A DNA stretch of 35,923 bases from Agromyces tardus (GCF_003710805.1 NZ_RHHB01000034.1:1-35923); one strand, 5' to 3'; positions 8,271 through 16,885 are shown, counted from the first letter of the stretch. Notes: a model not told the origin generated them from the letters alone. Numbers and translations are program-made.

Positions 8271-9209
8271 TCACTTCAGCGCGCCGGTGCCGAGGCCCGT
8301 GCGCCAGTACCGCTGAAGCAGGAGGAAGGTGACGATCAGGGGGATGATCGACAGGAGCGCGCCGACGAGCACGAAGCTGCGGAGCTCGGGGAACTGGTTG
8401 ATGGACGAGTTCCACGCGTAGAGGCCGAAGGTGACCGGGAACAGCTCCTCGCTGCGCAGCATGATGAGCGGCAGGAAGAAGTTGTTCCAGATCGCCACGA
8501 ACTGGAACAGGAAGACCGTGACGAGCGCGGGGAACATGAGGCGGATCGACACCGTGAAGAAGGTGCGCACCTCCCCCGCGCCGTCGAGGCGGCTCGCCTC
8601 GAGCAGTTCGTCGGGCACGGATGCCTCGGCGAACACCCGCGTGAGGTACACGCCGAAGGGGCTCACGACGCTCGGCAGGAACACCGACCAGAAGGTGTCG
8701 GTGAGCTGCACCCGGCTGAAGAGCAGGAACAGCGGCAGCGCGAGCGCGGTTGCGGGCACGAGCACGCCGCCGAGCACGACGTTGAAGATCGCCTCCCGGC
8801 CGGGGAACCGGTACTTCGCGAGGGCGTACCCGCACATGGCGGCGAGCAGCGTGGCCACGAGGGCGCCGAAGCCCGCGTAGAGCACGCTGTTGAGCAGCCA
8901 TCGCAGGTAGACGCCGTCGCGGTAGGCGAAGAGCGCGGCGACGTTGTCGAAGAAGGCGAAGTCCGCGAACCACAGCGGGTTCGTGCCGAGGAAGTCGGCC
9001 CGGTCCTTCGTCGATGCCACCACGAGCCACCAGATGGGCACGAGGAAGTAGAGGGTGAAGACGCCCATGACGAGCATCGCGCCGGCGCGCGGGATGAAGC
9101 GCTCCTTCGGGCGCCGCCCGGCGGGGGCGGCGCCGCGGCGGCTGCGGCCTGCCGGGACGTCCGAGCCGATGCTGCCGTGGGCGGCTTCCGTGTCGATGAC
9201 GGCGCTCAT
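8271..9209 (-). CDS. Carbohydrate ABC transporter permease (MalG type)
   Basis: A 312-residue inner-membrane permease with about six membrane segments, beginning after a 40-residue cytoplasmic Arg/Pro/Ala-rich tail. The coupling loop that contacts the ATPase is EASRLDGAGEVRTFFTVSI, the EAA motif of binding-protein-dependent transporters. Family features include a first segment near residue 45 (MLVMGVFTLYFLVPIWWLV), LLNSVLYAGFGALVATLLAAMCGYALAKY and the C-terminal LLLQRYWRTGLGTGALK. The ATG at 9209 overlaps the stop of the upstream permease (ATGA). It pairs with that permease to form the membrane channel for the galactoside importer. Confidence 0.95.
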   Translation of the reverse strand: MSAVIDTEAAHGSIGSDVPAGRSRRGAAPAGRRPKERFIPRAGAMLVMGVFTLYFLVPIWWLVVASTKDRADFLGTNPLWFADFAFFDNVAALFAYRDGVYLRWLLNSVLYAGFGALVATLLAAMCGYALAKYRFPGREAIFNVVLGGVLVPATALALPLFLLFSRVQLTDTFWSVFLPSVVSPFGVYLTRVFAEASVPDELLEASRLDGAGEVRTFFTVSIRLMFPALVTVFLFQFVAIWNNFFLPLIMLRSEELFPVTFGLYAWNSSINQFPELRSFVLVGALLSIIPLIVTFLLLQRYWRTGLGTGALK

Positions 9210-10153
9210 GCTTCGGCCTTCTTCCGGGTGATGCGCAGGAACGTGAACGAGAGCACGAACGTGGCGAGCGCGAGCACGACCGAGAAGGCCGCGGCGAGGT
9301 TCACGTTCGGAATGGACGACGTCGCGTAGATCGTCATGTTCGGCGTGTAGGTGCTCGTCACCGCCGAGCTGAACGACCGGAACACCTGCGGCTCGGCGAG
9401 CAGCTGCAGCGTGCCGATGATCGAGAAGATCGCGGTGAGGATGAGCGCTGGGCGCACGAGCGGGATCTTGATCGACCACGCGATGCGGCCCTGGCCCGCG
9501 CCGTCGAGCACGGCCGCCTCGTAGATCTCGGCGGGGATCGCGAGCAGCGACGAGTAGATGATGAGCATGTTGTAGCCCACGAACACCCACGTCACGACGT
9601 TCGCGATCGACCAGAGCACGAGGTCGGCCGAGAGGAAGTCCACCTGCTTCGTGAGCTCCTGGAACGGCGACAGGTTCGGCGAGAACAGGAAGCCCCACAT
9701 GATCGCGGCGATCACGCCCGGCACCGCGTACGGCACGAAGAAGGCGAGCCGGAAGAACTTCTTGCCGCGCAGGAGGGGCGAGTCGAGCAGCAGCGCGAAG
9801 AGCAGCGCGAGGCCCAGCATGATCGGCACCTGCACGACGCCGAACACGAGCATGCGGCCGACCGACGTCCAGAACGCCTCGTTCTGGAACACGAGCGCGT
9901 ACTGCGTGAGCCCGCCGAAGACCTCGGTCGCGGCGCCGTACGTGCCCTCGCGCTCGACGACGAGCAGCGACTGGTAGATCGCGTAGCCGATGGGCACGAG
10001 GTAGAACAGCAGGAACAGCAGGCCGAACGGCGCCACGAAGGCGACGATCGCTCCGGGGTGCTGGATGCGGCGCCGGCGATGCGGCGCCGGCGGGGCGCCC
10101 GTGCCGCGCGCGGCGTCGCGCGCGGCGGCAGGGGTGGTGACGGGGGCGGTCAT
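9206..10153 (-). CDS. Sugar ABC transporter permease (MalF type)
   Basis: A 315-residue permease. A proline-rich cytoplasmic N-terminus (about 35 residues) is followed by AFVAPFGLLFLLFYLVPIGYAIYQSL, the usual first membrane segment of MalF/UgpA-type subunits, and about five further segments. The EAA coupling loop is EAAVLDGAGQGRIAWSIKIPLVRPAL. It forms the transmembrane heterodimer with the following permease. Its ATG overlaps the beta-galactosidase stop (ATGA at 10150-10153) and its own stop overlaps the next ATG, so three genes are translationally chained. Confidence 0.95.
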   Translation of the reverse strand: MTAPVTTPAAARDAARGTGAPPAPHRRRRIQHPGAIVAFVAPFGLLFLLFYLVPIGYAIYQSLLVVEREGTYGAATEVFGGLTQYALVFQNEAFWTSVGRMLVFGVVQVPIMLGLALLFALLLDSPLLRGKKFFRLAFFVPYAVPGVIAAIMWGFLFSPNLSPFQELTKQVDFLSADLVLWSIANVVTWVFVGYNMLIIYSSLLAIPAEIYEAAVLDGAGQGRIAWSIKIPLVRPALILTAIFSIIGTLQLLAEPQVFRSFSSAVTSTYTPNMTIYATSSIPNVNLAAAFSVVLALATFVLSFTFLRITRKKAEA

Positions 10154-12225
10154 GCCGCTCCTTCCTCTCTGATGACGCGCACCGCTCCGGCGGGAACGGT
10201 GAGCGATCCGGCGACGGCGTCGCCGGTGACGAGCTCCACGCCGCGCGCGGCGAGTTCGATGTCGGAGGTGCCGTGGTTGACCACGAACCGGTACGCGCGG
10301 TCGTCGGCGACGCGGCGGGTGATCTCGACGGTTCCGGATGCCGCGGGCTCCGCCTCGACGCCGGCGCCCGCGAGCACGCGGCCCACGAGGTCGCGCAGCG
10401 CCTCCCGCTCGAGCAGGGTGCCGAGGTACCAGGCGTCGCCGACGCCGCTTCCGGATGCCGCGGAGCGGCGGGTGATCGCGGGGCGCCCCGCGGCGGGGCC
10501 GTCGGCGAACCGGTCCAGGACCGCGGCATCCGTCGCCTCGATGCGCTCACTCCAGACCGACGCGGCGGCACCCGACTCGAGCGTCAGCGCCGTGCCCGGC
10601 AGCACCGGGGCGAACTCCTCGACGCGGATGCCGAGCAGGTCGCGCCACGCGCCGGGGTAGCCGCCGGGGCGAACCCGGTCGTGCTCGTCGACGATGCCGC
10701 TGTAGAAGGTGACGAGGGCGTGCGCGCCCGCGGCGACGGCGGCGTCGAGCGTCGCGGCCTCCGCGTCGCGAACCGAGTAGAGGCCGGGCACGACGACGAG
10801 CCGGTATCCCGTGAGGTCGGCGCCGGGCCGCACCACGTCGACCGTGACGCCGAGGTCGTGCAGCGCGCCGTAGAGCGCGTGCACCTGGTCGAGGTAGGCG
10901 ATCTCGTGGGTCGGGCGGTTCTCGGCGTCGCTCGCCCACCACGACTCCCAGCTGAACAGCAGGGCGACGTCGGCGACCACGCGGGTGCCGGCCACCTCCT
11001 CGAGCCGGTCGACGATCGCGCCGAGCTCGACCACCTCGCGCCAGAGCTCCGAGTCGGTCCCCGCGTGCGGCAGCAGCGCGGAGTGGAACTTCTCCGAGCC
11101 CTGCAGCGAGGCACGCCACTGGAAGAAGCACACGGCGTCGGCGCCGCGGGCCACGTGCGTGAGCGAGTTGCGCAGCATCTGGCCCGGCTCCTTGGCGGCG
11201 TTCACGGGCTGCCAGTTCACCGAGCCCGTCGAGTGCTCCATGAGCAGCCACGGCTCGCCGCCCGCGAGGTTTCGGGTGAGGTCGGCGGCGAACGCGAGCT
11301 CGGCGCGCGGGTCGCCCAGCCGGTGGTCGAGGTAGTGGTCGTTCGCGACGACGTCCATCTCGGGGGCCCACGACCAGTAGTCGAGGTTCTCGATGTGCGC
11401 GGTGACCATGAAGTTGGTCGTGATGGGGCGGTCGCTGTGCCGGCGGATGACGGCGGCCTCGGCGCGGTAGTAAGCGAGCAGCTCGTCGGACGAGAAGCGG
11501 TGGAAGTCGAGCACCTGCCCCGGGTTGCGGGTCGAGACCGTGAGCCGGGGCGTGCCGATCTCGTTCCAGTCGGTGTACCGCTGGCTCCAGAAGCTCGTGC
11601 CCCACGCGCGGTTGAGCTCGGCGATCGTGCCGTGGCGGCGCTCGAGCCAGGTGCGGAACGCGCGGGTGCTCGCGTCGCAGTGGCAGAGCGCGTTGTGGCA
11701 TCCGAGCTCGTTCGACACGTGCCAGAGCGAGACGGCCGGGTGGTCGCCGTAGCGCGACGCGACGGCCTCGACGAGTGCGAGGGCGTGCTCGCGGAACACC
11801 GGGGAGCTCGGGCACCAGGCCTGCCGGCCGCCCGGGTACCGCGTGGTGCCGTCCTCCATGACCGGGAGGATCTCGGGGTACCGGGTCGTGAGCCACGGCG
11901 GCGGGGAGGACGTCGCGGTGCCGAGGTTCACCCGGATGCCGGCGCCGTGCAGCAGCTCGATGACCTCGTCGAGTGCGGCGAAGTCGAAGGTGCCGTCGGG
12001 TCCCTGCAGGGCCGACCAGCCGAAGATGTTGACGGCCACGAGGTCGACGCCCGCCTCGCGCATGAGCGCCACGTCCTCGCGCCAGACCGACGGCTCCCAC
12101 TGCTCGGGGTTGTAGTCGCATCCGAACGCGATGCCCTGGTGCTGGAAGCGGGGGCGGAGCGGTGCGTCGGCGGGGGCCGGGAGCCGGATCGGCCCCTGCG
12201 CCAGCGTCGCTGCGTGGTGGTTCAA
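10150..12225 (-). CDS. Beta-galactosidase, glycoside hydrolase family 42
   Basis: GH42 enzyme of about 691 residues that hydrolyses beta-galactosides in the cytoplasm. The barrel begins GIAFGCDYNPEQW. Counting from the upstream TTG at 12285 (subtract 20 for the start used here), the acid/base Glu193 lies in WHVSNELG, directly followed by a Cys-rich CHNALCHC stretch that resembles the GH42 zinc site. The predicted nucleophile Glu350 lies in LLMEHSTG. A trimerisation-like domain and C-terminal beta domain follow. There is no signal peptide. Both possible starts are TTG. The one at 12225 has GGGAG 4 nt upstream, while the one at 12285 would place a LacI operator inside the coding sequence, so 12225 is preferred. 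First gene of the operon. Confidence 0.92.
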   Translation of the reverse strand: MNHHAATLAQGPIRLPAPADAPLRPRFQHQGIAFGCDYNPEQWEPSVWREDVALMREAGVDLVAVNIFGWSALQGPDGTFDFAALDEVIELLHGAGIRVNLGTATSSPPPWLTTRYPEILPVMEDGTTRYPGGRQAWCPSSPVFREHALALVEAVASRYGDHPAVSLWHVSNELGCHNALCHCDASTRAFRTWLERRHGTIAELNRAWGTSFWSQRYTDWNEIGTPRLTVSTRNPGQVLDFHRFSSDELLAYYRAEAAVIRRHSDRPITTNFMVTAHIENLDYWSWAPEMDVVANDHYLDHRLGDPRAELAFAADLTRNLAGGEPWLLMEHSTGSVNWQPVNAAKEPGQMLRNSLTHVARGADAVCFFQWRASLQGSEKFHSALLPHAGTDSELWREVVELGAIVDRLEEVAGTRVVADVALLFSWESWWASDAENRPTHEIAYLDQVHALYGALHDLGVTVDVVRPGADLTGYRLVVVPGLYSVRDAEAATLDAAVAAGAHALVTFYSGIVDEHDRVRPGGYPGAWRDLLGIRVEEFAPVLPGTALTLESGAAASVWSERIEATDAAVLDRFADGPAAGRPAITRRSAASGSGVGDAWYLGTLLEREALRDLVGRVLAGAGVEAEPAASGTVEITRRVADDRAYRFVVNHGTSDIELAARGVELVTGDAVAGSLTVPAGAVRVIREEGAA

Positions 12226-12254
12226 GGTGCTCCCGTGGTCGTCGTCCTGCAGTT

Positions 12255-12270
12255 CTGTGAACGTGCACAG
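12255..12270. promoter_or_regulatory. LacI-family operator 1
   Basis: CTGTGAACGTGCACAG, an imperfect palindrome with 14 of 16 positions symmetric. It lies 30-45 nt upstream of the preferred beta-galactosidase start and differs at one base from operator 2. The core TGTGAACGTnCACA resembles sugar-operon operators of actinobacterial LacI proteins. Confidence 0.8.
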
Positions 12271-12300
12271 TTTCGAGGATGACAACTCACCTTCGAGAGT

Positions 12301-12316
12301 CTGTGAACGTACACAG
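12301..12316. promoter_or_regulatory. LacI-family operator 2
   Basis: CTGTGAACGTACACAG, 46 bp centre to centre from operator 1, in the divergent control region between the operon and the repressor gene. Occupation of both sites could repress the operon and the repressor gene, possibly with looping; this is inference. Confidence 0.8.
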
Positions 12317-12336
12317 AGTGCCAGCGCGCCGCCGGG

Positions 12337-13389
12337 ATGTCAAGTGCCTCGCCCAGTACAGTGAGTCTCGTGACCACCCCGACGCCCCGGCCGAAGCGCG
12401 CCACCGTGCACGACGTGGCCGTCGAGGCGGGCGTGTCCCGCGGCACGGTGAGCCGGTACGTCAATGGCGAGCGCTACGTCTCGGCGAGTGCGCGGGAGGC
12501 GATCGAGGCGGCGATCCTCAAGGTCGGCTACGTGCCCAACACCGCCGCGCGCAACCTCGTGATGCAGCGCAGCCAGGCAGTCGGGTTCATCGTGCACGAG
12601 CCGCACTCGCTCTTCGTCGAAGACCCCAACATCGGCGAGATCCTGCTGGGCGCGAACACCGCCCTCTCCGAGGCCGACTACCAGATGGCCGTGCTCATCG
12701 TCGACTCCGAGCGCGACACCGAACGGGTCGCCCGGTATCTCTCGGGCGGGCTCGTCGACGGTGTCATCATCGTGTCGGCGCGCGCCTACGACCCGATCAG
12801 CCGGGTCGTCGAGCGGCTCAACCTGCCCGCCGCGTACGTCGGCCATCCGCCGGGCGCCTCGACCGCGTCGTTCGTCACGATCGACAACCGCGGCTCGGCA
12901 CGGGCGATCACCGAGCGCCTCGCGGCGACGGGACGGCGGCGCATCGGCATGATCGCCGCGGCCCTCGACCGCGACTCCGGCGCCGACCGGCTGGCGGGGT
13001 TCACCGAGGCGCTCGGCGATCGGTTCGACGAACGGCTCGTCGAACCCGTCGCGCTCTACTCGTACTCCGCCGGTCGCGACGCCATGCAGGCGCTGCTCGA
13101 GCGGGCACCCGACGTCGACGGGGTGTTCGCGGCATCCGACGCCGTCGCCGCCGGCGCGATGGAGGCGCTGCGCGCCGCGGGCCGGCGCGTGCCCGACGAC
13201 GTCGGCGTCGTCGGCTTCGACGACAGCGCGTGGGCCAAGCGCACACTGCCGGGACTCTCCACCGTGCGCCAGCCCGCCGCGGGCCTCGGGCGCCAGGCGG
13301 CACTGCTCGTGCTCGGCCAGCTCCGGGGCGAGGCGGGCGCGCAGGAGGTGCAGCTCGAGTCCGAGGTCGTCTGGCGCGACTCGGCCTGA
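12337..13389 (+). CDS. LacI family repressor of the galactoside operon
   Basis: A product of about 350 residues with an N-terminal helix-turn-helix (ATVHDVAVEAGVSRGTVSRYVNG), a hinge helix around VPNTAARNLVMQRSQAVGF and a periplasmic-binding-protein-like sensor domain ending in GVVGFDDSAWAKRTLPGLSTVRQ. It probably releases the two CTGTGAACGT-type operators when it binds galactose, a galactoside or a derivative. The ATG at 12337 has no clear ribosome-binding site. An in-frame GTG at 12370 is 7 nt downstream of TACAGT (12357-12362) and would give a leaderless mRNA and a 339-residue protein, so that start may be the real one. It is divergent from the operon and likely autoregulated. Confidence 0.92.
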   Translation: MSSASPSTVSLVTTPTPRPKRATVHDVAVEAGVSRGTVSRYVNGERYVSASAREAIEAAILKVGYVPNTAARNLVMQRSQAVGFIVHEPHSLFVEDPNIGEILLGANTALSEADYQMAVLIVDSERDTERVARYLSGGLVDGVIIVSARAYDPISRVVERLNLPAAYVGHPPGASTASFVTIDNRGSARAITERLAATGRRRIGMIAAALDRDSGADRLAGFTEALGDRFDERLVEPVALYSYSAGRDAMQALLERAPDVDGVFAASDAVAAGAMEALRAAGRRVPDDVGVVGFDDSAWAKRTLPGLSTVRQPAAGLGRQAALLVLGQLRGEAGAQEVQLESEVVWRDSA

Positions 13390-13450
13390 GCCGTGCCCGG
13401 AGTCATGCCCTGAGTCGTGCTCGGCCCGAGTGGTGGCCGGCCCGGCCGGG

Positions 13451-14296
13451 TCAGCGAGCAGCGGCTCCCAGGCGGCGGCGGTACGCGCCGGGCGGCTCCC
13501 CGCATCGATCGCGGAATCGCGCGTAGAACTGGCTCTGCGAGCGGAACCCCGCGGCGAATCCCACCTCGGGCACCGGCAGGTCGGTCGTCAGCAGGAGGTG
13601 CTGCGCGCGCGCGATCCGGCAGTGCGCCAGGTACTCCCCCATCGTGATGCCGAGCGCGGCGCGGAACACCGTCATCGCGTACTGGGGGTGCAGGTGCGCC
13701 TGCCGGGCGACGTCCTCGACCCGCACGTCCTCGTGGGCGTGCTCCGAGATCCATGCGGCCATGCCCGCGGCACCCGGCCGGGTCGCGGATGCCGCGGCCC
13801 ACGCCGCGACATGGGCCGACGCCGCGCGTGCCGCGCGCCGCGTGAACGCCTCGATCTCGAGCGCGGCCGTACGCCGCTCGTCGTCGGCCCCCGCGAGCTC
13901 GGCCTGCCAACCAGGGACGCGCACGTCGAGCGCGAGCGGTCCGGTCGCGTCGAGGAGGGCGAACCCGCCGCCGAGCAGGTGCTCGACGAAGCGCGGCGGC
14001 AGCCCCCAGCCGAGGCAGCGATCGAGCGGCACCGTGAGCCATGTGATGGCTCGACCGCTCGTGTCGCTCACGAGCTGGTGCGGTCGCGCCGCCCAGAACA
14101 CCGCGAGGCGGCGCGCGGGGATGCGCACCGGGCGACCGTCGACGAGGTAGTCGAGGTCGACCTCCGCGACGTTGAACTCGAGGTCGTCGTGCCGGTGGGC
14201 GATCGTCATGCGGTCGGGGGCGCCGTGCCGGCACGCGAGCCCGAACGAGTGCGGGCCGGGCGCGGCCTCCGGCCGCGCCGCGAGCGCCTCAGTCAC
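13451..14296 (-). CDS. AraC family transcriptional regulator
   Basis: A 281-residue regulator with an N-terminal cupin-like sensor (IAHRHDDLEFNVAEVDLDYLVDGRPVRIPARRLAVFWAARPHQ) and a C-terminal double helix-turn-helix from about residue 180, containing VEDVARQAHLHPQYAMTVFRAALGITMGEYL and VPEVGFAAGFRSQSQFYARFRDRCGEPPGAYRR. The architecture resembles AraC/MelR-type sugar or metabolite regulators. The start is GTG at 14296, without an obvious ribosome-binding site. It is divergent from the phytanoyl-CoA-dioxygenase-like gene with a 119-nt shared control region, so that gene is the likely target. The ligand is unknown. It is convergent with the LacI gene, 61 nt apart. Confidence 0.9.
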   Translation of the reverse strand: MTEALAARPEAAPGPHSFGLACRHGAPDRMTIAHRHDDLEFNVAEVDLDYLVDGRPVRIPARRLAVFWAARPHQLVSDTSGRAITWLTVPLDRCLGWGLPPRFVEHLLGGGFALLDATGPLALDVRVPGWQAELAGADDERRTAALEIEAFTRRAARAASAHVAAWAAASATRPGAAGMAAWISEHAHEDVRVEDVARQAHLHPQYAMTVFRAALGITMGEYLAHCRIARAQHLLLTTDLPVPEVGFAAGFRSQSQFYARFRDRCGEPPGAYRRRLGAAAR

Positions 14297-14327
14297 CGGG
14301 CATCGGTCGATCGCCGGAGGAACTCAT

Positions 14328-14371
14328 GATCCCGGAATTCTTGCACATCCGATCGGAAGCGATGCGGGATC
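14328..14371. promoter_or_regulatory. Palindromic elements between the AraC and dioxygenase genes
   Basis: The intergenic DNA holds an inverted repeat GATCCCG (14328-14334) / CGGGATC (14365-14371) enclosing a perfect palindrome TCCGATCGGA (14348-14357). TAGCGT at 14380-14385 is a possible -10 box for the dioxygenase gene. Binding by the AraC protein is inferred only from position. Confidence 0.4.
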
Positions 14372-14415
14372 CTCCTGCCTAGCGTGGAGTCGTCCGAACC
14401 ACCGAAGGAGACACG

Positions 14416-15423
14416 ATGACCCTGACCGATCCCGGCACGGCCGCCGCCGCACCCGCGGTGCCCGCCGTCGCGCCCCGCGACTACCACCTCACCCCCGAGG
14501 AGATCGCGCGGTTCGACGCGCAGGGCTACCTCGTGCTGCGCGGGCGCATCCCCGGCGAGCTGCTCGCGCGCCTGCAGCACGCCGCCGACACGTGGATCGC
14601 CGAGGGACGCGCGCTCGACGAGGGCGACCCCGCGGCATCCGACTACCAGTGGGCCACGCGGGCCGGCGAACGCCGGATGTTCCGCGTCGACTACCTGCAC
14701 GGCAAGGGGCAGCCCGCCTCGCTCGAGCTGCTCGGCAGCCCCGCCGTGCTCGGCATCGCCGAGAGCCTGGCCGGGCCGAACGCCGTGCCCACGTACGAGT
14801 CGCTCGTGTTCAAGGACACCGGCGACGGCGCGGCGATCGACTGGCACCAGGACGCCGTGCACCCGCGCACGCATCGCATCTTCAACGTCGACGTCTACCT
14901 CGACGCGTCGCGCGCCGGCGAGGGCGCCCTGCGCGTCGCCCCGGGTTCGCACCTCGCGCCGGTCGACGTGTGCCAGCTGCAGGAGGAGTACGGCTGGGAC
15001 GCCCCGGGTGTCATCCAGGTCGAGCTCGAGCCCGGCGACGTGCTCGTGCACGACGTCATGGTCGTGCACGGCTCGGAGGCGGTCACGGGCAACCGGCTGC
15101 GGCGAACGATCTACTACGAGTTCCGCGCCGCCGAGCAGATCGCGGCCGAGGGTCCGTGGGACGCCGAATGGGTCGACCGGCGACTGCGGCTGCTGCCGCT
15201 CGGGCTGCGCCGGCACGCCCGTGCCTACCCGGGCGCCGAGCAGTTCGCGTGGAACGTCGCGCCGGAGTTCGCGCCCGTCGTGGGCGACGACGACGAGGCC
15301 GAGCTGCGGATCGCGCACCTCGTGCACTCGCCCGGCTCGTACTGCAGCGCGGGCAGCGTGCCGTTCACGGCCGGCGACGGTGCGGCGCCCGAGGTCGACC
15401 CGATCGGCGAGCCGACGGCGTAG
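14416..15423 (+). CDS. Phytanoyl-CoA dioxygenase (PhyH) family protein
   Basis: A 335-residue Fe(II)/2-oxoglutarate-dependent oxygenase of the PhyH family. The metal triad is visible: His144 and Asp146 in DWHQDAVHP and His218 in VHDVMVVHGSEAV, followed by the 2-oxoglutarate-binding Arg in NRLRRTIYYEFR (229-230). Family members hydroxylate lipids, secondary metabolites or small molecules; the substrate cannot be told from sequence. AAGGAG lies 5 nt before the ATG. It is divergent from an AraC regulator, suggesting induction by its own substrate. A G/C-rich GGCGAGCGG direct repeat follows the stop. Confidence 0.9.
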   Translation: MTLTDPGTAAAAPAVPAVAPRDYHLTPEEIARFDAQGYLVLRGRIPGELLARLQHAADTWIAEGRALDEGDPAASDYQWATRAGERRMFRVDYLHGKGQPASLELLGSPAVLGIAESLAGPNAVPTYESLVFKDTGDGAAIDWHQDAVHPRTHRIFNVDVYLDASRAGEGALRVAPGSHLAPVDVCQLQEEYGWDAPGVIQVELEPGDVLVHDVMVVHGSEAVTGNRLRRTIYYEFRAAEQIAAEGPWDAEWVDRRLRLLPLGLRRHARAYPGAEQFAWNVAPEFAPVVGDDDEAELRIAHLVHSPGSYCSAGSVPFTAGDGAAPEVDPIGEPTA

Positions 15424-15466
15424 GGCCGGCGGGCGAGCGGGCCGGCGAGCGGGTCAGGCGAGCGGG

Positions 15467-16123
15467 TCAGGCGAGCGGGTCCCAGGCCACTGCGTCGGCG
15501 ATCGGCGTGCCGCCGCCGTTGAAGCGGATCGTGCGCCGCACGGTGTTCGGCTCGAGCAGCACGGCCGCGACCGTCGCGGCGACATCCGCCCGGTCGACCG
15601 CGTCGCTCGTCGTGGCCGAGACGTCGATGGCGCCCGTGCCGGGGCCGTCGGTGAGTCGGCTCGGCCCGAGGATCGTGTAGTCGAGGTCGGTGCCGCGCAG
15701 GTGCTCGTCGGCGGCCGCCTTCGCCTGCGCGTAGGCGAAGAAGGGGTCGGCTGCCGCGACACCGTGGTCGATCGCCGCGCCGAAGTACGAGACCATCACG
15801 AATCGGGTGACGCCGGCCTGCCGGGCGGCCTCGATCGCGCGGATCGCCGCGTCGCGGTCGACGGCGTACGTGCGGTCGGGATTACCGCCGCCCGCGCCCG
15901 CCGACCACACGACGGCGTCGTGACCGGAGAGCAGCGCCGCGATGCCGTCGACGTCGAGCGTCTCGACGTCGGCGACGAGGGGGCGCGCACCCGTCGCGGA
16001 CACGTCGGCGGAGTGCTCCGCGTTGCGGATGATCGCGTCGACCTCGTCGCCGCGTGCCGCGAGCAGGCGCTCGAGGTGCAGCGCCACCTTGCCGTGTCCG
16101 CCGATGATCGCGATGCGTGCCAT
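15467..16123 (-). CDS. NAD(P)-binding atypical SDR (NAD(P)H-binding domain)
   Basis: A 218-residue Rossmann protein of the atypical short-chain dehydrogenase group (NmrA/YwnB-like). The N-terminal motif IAIIGGHGKVALHLERLL is a GGxGxxA-type nucleotide-binding loop. ADVETLD, DAVVWSAGAGGG, VMVSYFG and DYTILGPSRLTDGPG follow in the family order. These proteins often act as redox-state sensors or as quinone/NAD(P)H-dependent reductases. GGAGGAGG precedes the ATG, and TACGGT on the minus strand (16155-16150) is a plausible -10 box 26 nt upstream. It appears monocistronic, and its stop faces the stop of the dioxygenase gene. Confidence 0.85.
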   Translation of the reverse strand: MARIAIIGGHGKVALHLERLLAARGDEVDAIIRNAEHSADVSATGARPLVADVETLDVDGIAALLSGHDAVVWSAGAGGGNPDRTYAVDRDAAIRAIEAARQAGVTRFVMVSYFGAAIDHGVAAADPFFAYAQAKAAADEHLRGTDLDYTILGPSRLTDGPGTGAIDVSATTSDAVDRADVAATVAAVLLEPNTVRRTIRFNGGGTPIADAVAWDPLA

Positions 16124-16244
16124 GCCCGGCCTCCTCCGTCGGTCTCCTCACCGTACCCGCACCGCCCGACGGATGCCGCAGCGCGCCGGTGCTGGCGCGG
16201 CGTCACCCGCACCGGCAGAATGAACCCGACACGTGGAGGTGCAG

Positions 16245-16352
16245 ATGTCGGTCGAATCGATGCTCTGGGCGGCGATCGGATTCATCGCCGTGGTGGGCGG
16301 CGGCGGTCTCGTGGTCTGCCTGTTCGCGCTCGCGAAGGCATCCAAGTACTGA
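16245..16352 (+). CDS. Small single-span membrane protein, 35 residues
   Basis: A 35-codon open frame with GGAGG placed 5 nt before the ATG. The peptide starts MSVESMLW, has one hydrophobic helix from about residue 7 to 30 containing a GGGG run and one Cys (Cys25), and ends KASKY. The charge pattern (acidic N-terminus, Lys-rich C-terminus) fits an inner-membrane peptide with its C-terminus inside. It sits just upstream of the Nudix gene (22-nt gap) and may be cotranscribed with it. The function is unknown; the coding call rests on the ribosome-binding site and amphipathic layout. Confidence 0.6.
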   Translation: MSVESMLWAAIGFIAVVGGGGLVVCLFALAKASKY

Positions 16353-16374
16353 GCGCAGGCGAACGGGCACGCGG

Positions 16375-16848
16375 ATGCCGGTGACGAGCGCCGGGCTGCT
16401 GCTGTATCACGCCGCGCCCGCGGTCGAGGTCTTCATCGCGCACATGGGCGGACCCTTCTGGGCGCGCAAGCAGGCCGCCGCGTGGACGATCCCGAAGGGC
16501 GAGCTCGACGACGGCGAGGATCCGCGGGCCGCCGCGCTGCGCGAGTTCGCCGAGGAGATCGGCACCGAGCCGCCCGCCGCCGAGTACGCCGACCTCGGGA
16601 CGTTCCGCTACGCGTCGGGCAAGCTCGTGCACGTCTTCGCCGCCGCGGCCCCGGCGTTCGCGATCGACGAGTTGCGCAGCAACACCTTCGAGCTCGAGTG
16701 GCCGCCGCGCTCGGGACGCCGCACGGCGTTCCCCGAGGTTGACGAGGCGCGTTGGGTGGGGCTCGACGAGGCGCGCGAGCTGCTCGTCGCGGGACAGCGT
16801 CCGGTGCTCGACGCGCTCGAGCGGCTCCTCGGCGACTCGCCGGCCTGA
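16375..16848 (+). CDS. Nudix hydrolase
   Basis: A 157-residue Nudix protein. The Nudix box is complete: GELDDGEDPRAAALREFAEEIGT matches G-x5-E-x7-REUxEExGU, in which the REFAEE glutamates hold the catalytic metal. The N-terminal SAGLLLYHAAPAVEVFIAHMGGPFWARK and the AAAWTIPKGE before the box resemble the bacterial NTP-pyrophosphohydrolase subgroup that removes oxidised or non-canonical nucleotides. The exact substrate is not predictable. The ATG at 16375 has only a weak ribosome-binding site; translation may be coupled to the small membrane ORF that ends 22 nt before it. Confidence 0.9.
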   Translation: MPVTSAGLLLYHAAPAVEVFIAHMGGPFWARKQAAAWTIPKGELDDGEDPRAAALREFAEEIGTEPPAAEYADLGTFRYASGKLVHVFAAAAPAFAIDELRSNTFELEWPPRSGRRTAFPEVDEARWVGLDEARELLVAGQRPVLDALERLLGDSPA

Positions 16849-16885
16849 CGGATGCCGCGCTCGGTCGAGCCGCGCGGCTGCGGGA

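Noticed and set aside
4417..8316. A 1299-codon open frame on the plus strand
   Set aside because: It is antisense to the alpha-galactosidase and sugar-binding-protein genes. Its translation is Arg/Val/Glu/Gly-rich without domains, typical of an antisense frame in GC-rich DNA.
13435..13450. Terminator between the convergent LacI and AraC genes
   Set aside because: CCGGCCCGGCCGG is palindromic but leaves almost no loop, so a stable RNA hairpin is doubtful.
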